DNA of 5,726 nt, from the NCBI GenBank assembly GCA_014523595.1, contig JAATVN010000022.1:1-5726 (forward strand). The letters run 5' to 3'. Positions 1 to 5,297 of this stretch are shown piece after piece. The stretch's first letter is position 1. Every line of letters starts with the position of its first letter. The position numbers and the translations under genes were made by a program. The notes beneath the pieces were generated by a model. That model was not told the DNA's origin and ran no database searches. It was given only the letters and a program-made list of their open reading frames with translations. The stretch comes from Nitrososphaerales archaeon TH5888 (lineage in GTDB: Archaea; Thermoproteota; Nitrososphaeria; Nitrososphaerales; Nitrososphaeraceae).

Positions 1-579
1 ATAGGGAAAAAAGATCCTAGACATCAACTTGGAATCGATAATACGCTAGTGAAAGTTGATGATGCACTGAACGCTGGTGCCAAAAAAGTGACACTGGAAG
101 CCAATGAGGGGATCAGTGTTGGAATATATGATCAGAACGGCTCTGTAATATGGAATTATGTAGCAGCTCTTACAAACAAATATCCACCTAGTACTTTCAT
201 CTTTGAAGCTCCCCTAGCATCTGAACAATCGGCATTATTAGCGGAATTTGGTCAGCGTGTAAATCTTGCAGAAGTTAGCATAGACAATATAGCATCCGTA
301 GAATCTCAGCGTCGTGGCTTTCTTTCAAAATCATCTTTTGGAATGTCCTTTACACAACAACAGATAAACGGCAGTCCTGCTTCCAAGTTCATTTATTACC
401 TAATAAAAACAAAACATCCCATTGAACAGAGTGACCTAATGAATCTCACCCACCTGCCTAGAAGGACAGTCCAGAGTGCAATTGAAGATCTTAAGAAGCA
501 CGGATTTATTATAGAACGAAACAGTTTTGATGATACCAGAAGAAAAGTGTACTTTCCTGTAAAGTCAGAATGGTTGTGA
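1..579 (+). CDS. ComA-like (phosphosulfolactate synthase family) protein fused to a C-terminal winged helix-turn-helix; 5' partial
   Basis: The reading frame is open from base 1, so the gene starts upstream; 192 codons and a TGA are present. A GTG lies at base 49, but the codons before it (IGKKDP...) already match the family, so it is not the start. Window residues 1-115 resemble the C-terminal part of ComA, the TIM-barrel enzyme joining sulfite to phosphoenolpyruvate: IGKKDP, DALNAGAKKV, FIFEAP (66-71), VNLAEV (87-92) and ESQRRGFLSKSSFG (101-114). Canonical ComA ends near this last block, at about 250 residues. Here about 75 more residues follow, reading as a MarR-like winged helix: helix 127-138, a second from 142, recognition helix with LPRRTVQSAIEDLKKHG (152-168), and a basic wing (172-186). 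The usual E-A/G-R-E-S-G motif (recalled from memory) reads EANEGI (33-38), so catalysis is doubtful. It may be an enzyme, a regulator or both. Family is secure; activity is not. Confidence 0.85.
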   Translation: MGKKDPRHQLGIDNTLVKVDDALNAGAKKVTLEANEGISVGIYDQNGSVIWNYVAALTNKYPPSTFIFEAPLASEQSALLAEFGQRVNLAEVSIDNIASVESQRRGFLSKSSFGMSFTQQQINGSPASKFIYYLIKTKHPIEQSDLMNLTHLPRRTVQSAIEDLKKHGFIIERNSFDDTRRKVYFPVKSEWL

Positions 580-590
580 AGCTCGACTAA

Positions 591-596
591 TTTTTT
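591..596 (+). terminator. Oligo-T tract, likely terminator of the ComA-like gene
   Basis: Six consecutive T residues begin 12 bases after the TGA of the ComA-like gene. Archaeal RNA polymerase commonly stops at oligo-T without a hairpin, and I see no strong hairpin here. A longer run of eight T at 682-689 could be a second stop. Confidence 0.4.
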
Positions 597-622
597 GCTT
601 ACATTTACAGCTATACATTAAA

Positions 623-634
623 TGCACTTTAATT
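623..634. repeat. Upstream arm of a 12-bp inverted repeat (possible operator half-site)
   Basis: TGCACTTTAATT here is the exact reverse complement of AATTAAAGTGCA at 719-730, with 84 bases between the arms. The arm continues as TAAG (635-638), so ACTTTAATTTAAG resembles the perfect palindrome at 714-727 with one extra T. The pair could be two binding sites for one dimeric regulator, with looping between them. No protein is shown to bind here. Confidence 0.45.
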
Positions 635-713
635 TAAGCTAGACAATTTTGCGTTTGTGACAATTATATGAAATTTTTATCTTTTTTTTCTAGTCATAAA
701 TGACTTTTTCATT

Positions 714-727
714 ACTTTAATTAAAGT
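714..727. promoter_or_regulatory. Perfect 14-bp palindrome, candidate operator of the binding-protein gene
   Basis: ACTTTAATTAAAGT is identical to its own reverse complement. It ends 74 bases before the ATG of the solute-binding protein and about 33 bases before its TATA-like box, where archaeal activators often bind. Its right half extends as GCA, which makes 719-730 the inverted partner of 623-634. The region is very AT-rich, so some chance palindromes are expected, but 14 perfect bases plus a matching distant arm is more than I would expect. The neighbouring winged-helix protein is an obvious, untested candidate binder. Confidence 0.5.
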
Positions 728-758
728 GCAATTTACGCATATATTCTCAAATTAATGC

Positions 759-770
759 ATATTTAAAAGG
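759..770 (+). promoter_or_regulatory. TATA box of the solute-binding protein gene
   Basis: ATATTTAAAAGG is a good archaeal TATA-like element. Counting about 26 bases from its centre puts transcription start near 790, about 11 bases before the ATG at 802. A direct repeat GCATAT occurs at 737-742 and 757-762, exactly 20 bases apart, overlapping the left edge of the box. Confidence 0.5.
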
Positions 771-801
771 ACTCAAATATGCCTTCACAAAAAATGAAGC
801 T

Positions 802-1923
802 ATGAATAAAAAATTATTTGTTTCAATTATAGGTTTACTAATTGCAGTAGGAGTTATTGTACAACCATCTATTTCAAACCATGCATTCTCACAAGAGAAA
901 AAAGTGCTAAAAATAGGATATTTTCCTAACATTAACCATGCACAGGCAGTTATTGGTATAGGAAACGGAGATTTTCAAAAGACACTGGGCGACAATATTG
1001 AAATAAAGACTTTTCTTTTTAATGCAGGACCATCAGCTATAGAAGCCCTGCTTGCAAAGCAGGTAGATGTTGCATATATTGGTCCAAATCCCGCAATAAA
1101 TGGCTATGTCGTTTCTGAAGGAAAAAGCCTGAAGATAATTGCTGGTGTATCAAGTGGAGGCGCAATATTTGTTGTAAGAAACGATTCGGGTATTAATTCA
1201 GTACAAGATTTTGCCGGCAAGAAATTCGCCTCACCCCAGTTAGGAAATACACAAGACGTGGCACTTAGAAAATATTTACTTGACAATGGATACAAGACAA
1301 AGGATAAGGGTGGAAATGTTGAGATACTTCCAGTTAAGAATCCCGATATCTTGACATTATTACTAAAAAAAGAGATTGATGGTGCCTGGGTTCCTGAACC
1401 ATGGGGTGAAAAACTGATAAAGGAAGGCAATAGCAGACTCTTTCTGGATGAACGCACTTTATGGCCAGATGGAAAATTTGTCACTGCAAACATAATTGTT
1501 AATCCAGAATATCTTCAACAAAATCCAGATGTCATAAGAAAATTACTAGATGCGCATGTTAATGAGACACAGTGGATAAATTCCCATAAACAAGAGGCAT
1601 TAACTACCTTCAATACGCAGCTAAAAAGTTTGACCGGACAGACTATCCCAAAAGATCAGCTTTCCGAGGCCTTTTCTAGATTGGAATTAACAAACGACCC
1701 TATAAAACAATCATTGTTCAAATCCGCAAAGGATGCTTTTAGTGTAGGATTTCTTGGAAAAACTGAACCCGATCTGTCTGGCATCTATGATCTTAGTATT
1801 CTTAACGAAGTCTTGAAGTCGAAGGGTTTGGTGGAAATCGACGGCATTGGTGGAGAGGCTAAGATAGTAGATAATACAAATAAATCAGGTCAAACTAACG
1901 TTACCAGCAATCCTGTACAGTAA
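802..1923 (+). CDS. Secreted ABC-transporter solute-binding protein, sulfonate/nitrate/taurine class
   Basis: 373 residues. Residues 1-30 are a Sec-type signal peptide: KK, a hydrophobic stretch 5-20, then a small-residue site near AFS-Q (28-31). No lipobox cysteine follows, and I see no C-terminal membrane helix, so how it stays at the cell surface is unclear. The mature part is a two-lobed periplasmic-binding fold of the SsuA/TauA/NrtA type: KIGYFPNINHAQAV (37-50), the hinge-like block FNAGPSAIEALLAKQVDVAYIGPNP (73-97), SGGAIFVVRN (118-127) and the GAWVPEPWGE motif (194-203). The last 25 or so residues are a polar, disordered-looking tail. The class binds aliphatic sulfonates, taurine, nitrate or thiamine precursors; the exact ligand cannot be read from sequence. 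The ATG at 802 is chosen for its signal peptide and the TATA spacing. The usual permease and ATPase genes do not follow, since the next gene is convergent. An ABC binding protein is secure; sulfonate is the best guess. Confidence 0.88.
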   Translation: MNKKLFVSIIGLLIAVGVIVQPSISNHAFSQEKKVLKIGYFPNINHAQAVIGIGNGDFQKTLGDNIEIKTFLFNAGPSAIEALLAKQVDVAYIGPNPAINGYVVSEGKSLKIIAGVSSGGAIFVVRNDSGINSVQDFAGKKFASPQLGNTQDVALRKYLLDNGYKTKDKGGNVEILPVKNPDILTLLLKKEIDGAWVPEPWGEKLIKEGNSRLFLDERTLWPDGKFVTANIIVNPEYLQQNPDVIRKLLDAHVNETQWINSHKQEALTTFNTQLKSLTGQTIPKDQLSEAFSRLELTNDPIKQSLFKSAKDAFSVGFLGKTEPDLSGIYDLSILNEVLKSKGLVEIDGIGGEAKIVDNTNKSGQTNVTSNPVQ

Positions 1924-1934
1924 GGCTATTTAAC

Positions 1935-1942
1935 AAGAAAAA
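1935..1942 (-). terminator. T-rich tract, possible terminator of the rhodanese/MBL gene
   Basis: On the minus strand this reads TTTTTCTT, about 60 bases beyond the TAA of the convergent rhodanese/MBL gene. It lies in the short 79-base convergent gap, just after the plus-strand binding-protein gene ends. No hairpin is evident. Confidence 0.3.
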
Positions 1943-2002
1943 CAGATCAGGGTTTAACAACATACCTCCGGCACTAGAGTAACAGGAAGAAATGGAGATA
2001 GA

Positions 2003-3271
2003 TTATTTTGGTTCTAGAGATACGGCGCAGGAATTAGGACCTGCCTCCAAATCAGGCATTTGCATGTCATCAAAAGCTAGCATTCTCTTGTTGATATCTA
2101 TAATTGTCTTGTAGTTCATTGGTCTTGATGGCAAAGTGTCAGTAACAAGATGAACAAATTCATCCTCATTCATAGAGAGAAGTTTTATTTTTTTCTTTAG
2201 TGAACCAATTGTTTCAGATATGGGTTCTGCGTGCTTCAATGCAATTGAACTTGCATTGAAGTGAGCAGGGAGAATCAAAGTATTTTCTGGCAAATTGACT
2301 ATTTTTTGATGATACGTTTGGTACAGAAGTGAAGCATATTTCTTGGCTTCTTCTCTCAAGTCAGCTCTTCCTACACTGTCAACAAATAAGGTATCTCCAG
2401 TGAATAAATATGAATAATTGGGCAGGTCTTCTGTACTTTTCTTTCCGTCAGTATCATTAGCATATTTTATCAAAAAAGATATACTACCATTTGTGTGACC
2501 GGGCATGTGAATTGCTCTTAGCGAAATTTTCTTTGATACCTCTATCTCATCGCCATCTCTTAGATAGCGGATATTAATTTCTGAATTTTCGCTATCGTAT
2601 TCTTCCAGAGAGCTGAAGTAAGCTAGAGTTTCCATATTTGCTTCTTCAGATATAGCTCTGGCTAACTTTGCTACTCCAGAAACATGATCGGCATGTTGAT
2701 GGGTGTCAACTACCTTTATTATTTTCAATCCATTCTCCCTTGCAACACTCAGAAAAGCCTCATAAATCTCGCGACTTGGATCTATCGCTACAGCTGAATT
2801 ATCTTCTTTTGAAGATACAATATATCCCATACATCCCTTTGATATTCTTCTTATCTGCCAAATTCTGAATGGAGCTTCCATAGGAACTGGAACTTCGGCA
2901 ACATCGTAGACCTTATTCCAGCCTGCCATTCCTCCCCTGACACTTTTTACCTTATATCCTAATTGGTTGAGTAACCTTGCCGCCATCATTGACCTATTTC
3001 CATGAGCACAAAGAGTAACAATTTCTTTGTCTTTTGGAATCTCCCTTAGCAAATTGGAATCATTCAAAAATAAACGATCAACGGGAATTAACTTGGGATT
3101 TTGATAATTTTCGTAGGACAATTTCCAAGCCTCATATTCTTGGGGAGTTCGAACATCCAGAATAAAAATATTCTCATGATTATCTATCTTCTTTTTTAAT
3201 TCAGTAGGTTCTATTTCTTGACTGTTTCCTGACGTTTGGCCATTCATATGTGATAGTAGAAAACTAATCAT
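2003..3271 (-). CDS. Rhodanese plus metallo-beta-lactamase protein, persulfide-dioxygenase-like
   Basis: 422 residues from the ATG at 3271. An in-frame TTG at 3316 adds 15 residues and an inner ATG at 3247 removes 8. The inner ATG sits well after a TTTAAA at 3281-3286, so the start is uncertain. Numbering from the TTG, a rhodanese domain spans about 34-137, with ILDVRTPQEYE (52-62) and active-site Cys103 in CAHGNRS (103-109). A metallo-beta-lactamase domain follows from about 150, with the metal motif THQHADH (205-211), His274 in MPGHTNGS, Asp308 in TGDTLFVDSVGRADL (306-320) and His352 in LPAHF. The GDTLF...GRADL block resembles ETHE1-type persulfide dioxygenases, which oxidise glutathione or protein persulfide to sulfite. 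Rhodaneses move sulfane sulfur through the cysteine. All catalytic residues are present. It has no signal peptide, so it is probably cytoplasmic. Many bacterial fusions have the opposite order, with rhodanese last. The thiol carrier is unknown, and a glyoxalase-II-like hydrolase remains possible. Confidence 0.87.
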   Translation of the reverse strand: MISFLLSHMNGQTSGNSQEIEPTELKKKIDNHENIFILDVRTPQEYEAWKLSYENYQNPKLIPVDRLFLNDSNLLREIPKDKEIVTLCAHGNRSMMAARLLNQLGYKVKSVRGGMAGWNKVYDVAEVPVPMEAPFRIWQIRRISKGCMGYIVSSKEDNSAVAIDPSREIYEAFLSVARENGLKIIKVVDTHQHADHVSGVAKLARAISEEANMETLAYFSSLEEYDSENSEINIRYLRDGDEIEVSKKISLRAIHMPGHTNGSISFLIKYANDTDGKKSTEDLPNYSYLFTGDTLFVDSVGRADLREEAKKYASLLYQTYHQKIVNLPENTLILPAHFNASSIALKHAEPISETIGSLKKKIKLLSMNEDEFVHLVTDTLPSRPMNYKTIIDINKRMLAFDDMQMPDLEAGPNSCAVSLEPK

Positions 3272-3437
3272 ATTTGTAGGTTTAAATTCTAACCCCAAGT
3301 AGGTCGCAGGATACAACTATTTTCAAAAGTCGAATAAACAATGGAAGGGAATGCAATATTAAATAAATATTAATAAGCAATGTGGCTATACGTGAAGCAT
3401 TTCTTGTCATGGTTTGTGAGTATCTTAAAATTTGATA

Positions 3438-3446
3438 TTTTTTATC
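3438..3446 (+). promoter_or_regulatory. Possible TATA box of the hemerythrin-like gene
   Basis: TTTTTTATC lies in the 201-base divergent gap between the rhodanese/MBL and hemerythrin-like genes. About 26 bases on is position 3469, three or four bases before the TTG at 3473, which would make the mRNA essentially leaderless. The match to a TATA consensus is only moderate. AT-rich sequence at 3352-3375 may serve the opposite strand. Confidence 0.35.
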
Positions 3447-3472
3447 TTATGACTAACAAGTCCTGAATAGCT

Positions 3473-4024
3473 TTGAATGCCACCAAAGATCTAAAACAAG
3501 ACCATATTCTAGTAAACCGTCTTGGTAAGGTAGCAAAGAAGTGTTCAGATCTATTATATGATAATGTAGATATTCCGGCAGAAGATATCAAAATAATATC
3601 CTTGCTTATTCAGGAGTTTGTAGATAAATTCCACCATGGCAAGGAAGAGAAAGCGTATTTTCCACACATGAGTGTTAAGAATAACTTTTCCGAAGATATT
3701 CGAAAATTCTTGATAGAACATGAACTTGGTAGACGGATTGCAAAGATGTTGGCCCAGAGTCTAATATCGTGGGATGGTGGCATTGATTCGAGGGAACGGG
3801 TTGCTAGATTCCTAAATGCATATTCAGTATTCATAACCATACATACTGACAAGGAAAATATATTTTTTGATCTTATCGAGGAAAGAGGTAGTCTCTCTGA
3901 AGAGGAACATTCACTATTATTGAAGCATTATAAGACTTGTCATAACGATGTTGGAGGGAAAGTTAGAGTGGAACAGATGACAAAGCTGATAGGATATCTT
4001 GAAGAAAGAGAGTGGATGAAATAG
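3473..4024 (+). CDS. Hemerythrin-like (HHE domain) protein
   Basis: 183 residues, apparently soluble and cytoplasmic. It reads as a four-helix HHE bundle with the expected diiron ligands: His11 (KQDHILVNRL), His54 and Glu58 (KFHHGKEEKAYFP, 52-64), His83 (IEHELGRR) and His124 with Glu128 (IHTDKENIFF, 123-132). Such proteins bind a non-haem diiron centre and sense, store or scavenge oxygen, nitric oxide or peroxide, or help repair iron-sulfur centres. Which applies here cannot be told. The TTG start is forced: an in-frame TGA lies at 3464-3466, and no ATG or GTG occurs before residue 66, which is beyond two of the ligands. An ATG at 3449 in the same frame is cut off by that TGA after five codons. 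The gene is divergent from the rhodanese/MBL gene, so the two may share control. A role beside a persulfide dioxygenase, for example oxygen or redox sensing, is only suggestive. Confidence 0.85.
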   Translation: MNATKDLKQDHILVNRLGKVAKKCSDLLYDNVDIPAEDIKIISLLIQEFVDKFHHGKEEKAYFPHMSVKNNFSEDIRKFLIEHELGRRIAKMLAQSLISWDGGIDSRERVARFLNAYSVFITIHTDKENIFFDLIEERGSLSEEEHSLLLKHYKTCHNDVGGKVRVEQMTKLIGYLEEREWMK

Positions 4025-4170
4025 TAACATTACTATCGAATCTACCTTCTTATTTGATATTCAATGTCATTCAAAAAATCATAGAGCTTGATCCCTTAGG
4101 AAAGATAGGAGTACGAAAATATCATAATAGGGGTAAATTCGCTAGTAGCCATTCATTACGGATCATTGTA

Positions 4171-4287
4171 TCAAATATTTTTCTTCAGTTCAGTATTTTT
4201 TAATCCACATGACAGACACCTATATGATTTTATCCTCTCAGTTTCCTTTTCACATATTAAATTCTCACCACAACATGGACACTTCAT
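4171..4287 (-). CDS. Zinc-ribbon microprotein, 38 residues
   Basis: An ATG at 4287 opens a 38-codon frame ending in TGA at 4171-4173. It begins MKCPCCGENLIC and contains YRCLSCGLK (23-31), so it has two CxxCG knuckles, C3-P-C-C6-G and C24-L-S-C27-G, separated by a charged stretch. This is the arrangement of the small CPxCG zinc-finger proteins that are abundant in archaea. Family members are often involved in nucleic-acid or protein binding, but no specific role can be assigned. An in-frame TAA lies four codons before the ATG, so the frame cannot be longer. A T-run and two longer open frames on the plus strand overlap it; I consider those frames antisense shadows because they lack any recognisable motif. 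It lies 178 bases downstream of the Mut7-C gene on the same strand and could be co-transcribed. The evidence is the motif pair alone; conservation is untested. Confidence 0.55.
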   Translation of the reverse strand: MKCPCCGENLICEKETERIKSYRCLSCGLKNTELKKNI

Positions 4288-4465
4288 CGTTCTCTGGTAT
4301 TATGGACCAATCCTGCTTTATGAATCCTATTGCATATGCATCATATTATCGGCTGGTTTCAAATATCAGGATATTATTTTGGACTTTTGAAAAACCAGTG
4401 CCTAATATGCAAAAGATATTGGTGTAGTTGTAAATTTATCATGATTCTTCTGACTTGGGTAAATT

Positions 4466-4975
4466 CTAAATTAATCGAGATTTCAATTTCGTGTTTATTT
4501 CTTTGATTAAGCAGGAAATGCGCTGTAGATGAGTACCTGTCCAATAGATTTTGTTACACTTTGTGCATTCATAGAATATATTCTTAGAATGCAATAGGCG
4601 TTCTGGAATTTGATTCTTGATCAAATTCTTATCAATAATTGTACCTAATAATCCATTACAACAAGTACACAAATGCGGTAACTTTTGTGAATTAATAGAT
4701 TTAATATTTAGTGCACTGAAAATAGTAACAAGGTTTTCTAACTCTGTTCCTTTGTACGTAAGAATCGTATCTATTCCCTTTTTTTTACATCTTTTAAATA
4801 ATGTCCTATCACTTGTTAAAACTATTCTGCCCTGATACTTCGATGAATCTAGAATATCCATGTCGTCAATATTAGAATCGTAAATAGTATCAAATCCAAA
4901 CATTCTCAATTTCCTAGCCATTTTACCAAGCATGGCGTCAGCTATGAACGAATATTGATTGATATTACTTTCCAT
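4466..4975 (-). CDS. Mut7-C RNase domain protein (PIN-like fold plus zinc ribbon)
   Basis: 169 residues, the usual length for stand-alone archaeal Mut7-C (DUF82) proteins. The N-terminal half is the PIN-like nuclease part: SFIADAMLGKMARKLRMFGFDT (9-30), with Asp13 as a likely metal ligand; an acidic cluster DDMD (37-40); and GRIVLTSDRTLFKR (49-62), with Asp56. The C-terminal half is a zinc ribbon with C103-x2-C106 followed by NG, and C137-x2-C140, ending in the family hallmark IYWTGTHLQR (143-152). The family is predicted to cleave RNA using acidic residues and a metal, by relationship to the C-terminus of animal Mut-7; the natural substrate in archaea is not established. The protein looks cytoplasmic. 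The ATG at 4975 is chosen because the conserved block starts at residue 9 and a TATA-like element lies about 30 bases upstream. No functional link to its neighbours is evident beyond the zinc-ribbon microprotein downstream. Confidence 0.88.
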   Translation of the reverse strand: MESNINQYSFIADAMLGKMARKLRMFGFDTIYDSNIDDMDILDSSKYQGRIVLTSDRTLFKRCKKKGIDTILTYKGTELENLVTIFSALNIKSINSQKLPHLCTCCNGLLGTIIDKNLIKNQIPERLLHSKNIFYECTKCNKIYWTGTHLQRISCLIKEINTKLKSRLI

Positions 4976-5003
4976 TGATTGGTAAGATTAAACAAGTTCA
5001 TAT

Positions 5004-5016
5004 TACATAAAATTAT
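5004..5016 (-). promoter_or_regulatory. Possible TATA box of the Mut7-C gene
   Basis: On the minus strand AATTTTATGTAAT lies about 30-40 bases before the ATG at 4975. The predicted transcription start near 4984 would leave a leader of about 9 bases, similar to the binding-protein gene. The match to the consensus is moderate and the region is AT-rich throughout. Confidence 0.35.
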
Positions 5017-5081
5017 CGACATATAGATTCATCGATTTTAATTTGACTGATGCTTTTTTCTTAATCAATCATCACAATTGC

Positions 5082-5095
5082 TAATTATATAATTA
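5082..5095. promoter_or_regulatory. Palindromic TATA-like element
   Basis: TAATTATATAATTA is a perfect 14-bp palindrome with a core that is a good archaeal TATA box on either strand. Neither annotated gene needs it: the Mut7-C start is about 107 bases away and the secreted-protein start about 203 bases away, and each has its own nearer element. On the plus strand it would start a transcript near 5115, where the GC-richer island begins. Confidence 0.4.
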
Positions 5096-5110
5096 AAGAA
5101 TCGATGTTTC

Positions 5111-5220
5111 TAATTGCTCGTCCAAAATGATAACCAGCTTATACCTGCTGCAAGTCATTGGTTCGGTATCCTTGCGACGGCATCTACCATGTAAGTTACA
5201 GTAAGTGGTTAGGTGCTTGT
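5111..5220. other. GC-richer island in a 322-base divergent intergenic region
   Basis: By hand count this stretch is about 44% GC (48 of 110), against about 22% in the 60 bases at 5041-5100 and about 27% in the 40 bases at 5221-5260. In AT-rich archaea such islands often mark structured RNAs or unrecognised small genes. It lies just after the palindromic TATA element. A plus-strand frame from ATG 5127 has only 25 codons. The minus strand is open for 42 codons (5096-5221) with three cysteines, but has no usable start except an ATG 21 codons before its stop. A GGTTCGGTATCC (5160-5171) only loosely resembles a tRNA T-loop, and no tRNA folds around it. I cannot assign it. Confidence 0.3.
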
Positions 5221-5264
5221 CTTATGAAATACTAGATTGACATTATTAGTGCCAATATACTTCA

Positions 5265-5273
5265 CTTTATAAG
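5265..5273 (+). promoter_or_regulatory. TATA box of the secreted-protein gene
   Basis: CTTTATAAG is close to the archaeal TATA consensus. Its centre at 5269 predicts transcription start at about 5295, two or three bases before the ATG at 5298, so the mRNA is probably leaderless. This is the best-looking promoter in the window and supports that start. Confidence 0.6.
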
Positions 5274-5297
5274 AGAGCCCATACTAACTCTCATGAA

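Noticed and set aside
779..805. Eight-codon frame whose TGA overlaps the ATG of the binding-protein gene, like a coupled leader peptide.
   Set aside because: The TATA box at 759-770 predicts transcription start near 790, which leaves the ATG at 779 out of the mRNA. The frame is too short to judge.
1104..1493. Long minus-strand open frame opposite the binding-protein gene.
   Set aside because: It lies wholly inside a gene with strong family motifs; its translation has no recognisable domain and it has no promoter.
4012..4203. Plus-strand 63-codon frame from a GTG overlapping the end of the hemerythrin-like gene.
   Set aside because: No motif or recognisable domain, and its end runs antisense through the zinc-ribbon microprotein. 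A translationally coupled small protein is possible but unsupported.
4362..4375. AATATC-AG-GATATT inverted repeat in the gap after the Mut7-C gene.
   Set aside because: Six-base AT-rich arms with a two-base centre are expected by chance, and the site is not placed at any promoter.
4166..4427. Two overlapping plus-strand frames of about 70 codons.
   Set aside because: Both lie antisense to the zinc-ribbon frame, have hydrophobic low-information translations and show no promoter or family signal.
5128..5190. Possible tRNA or C/D-box RNA, because of GGTTCGGTATCC and an ATGATAA like a C box.
   Set aside because: No matching acceptor, D or anticodon arms can be paired, the T-loop has the wrong spacing, and no CTGA D box occurs at a suitable distance.
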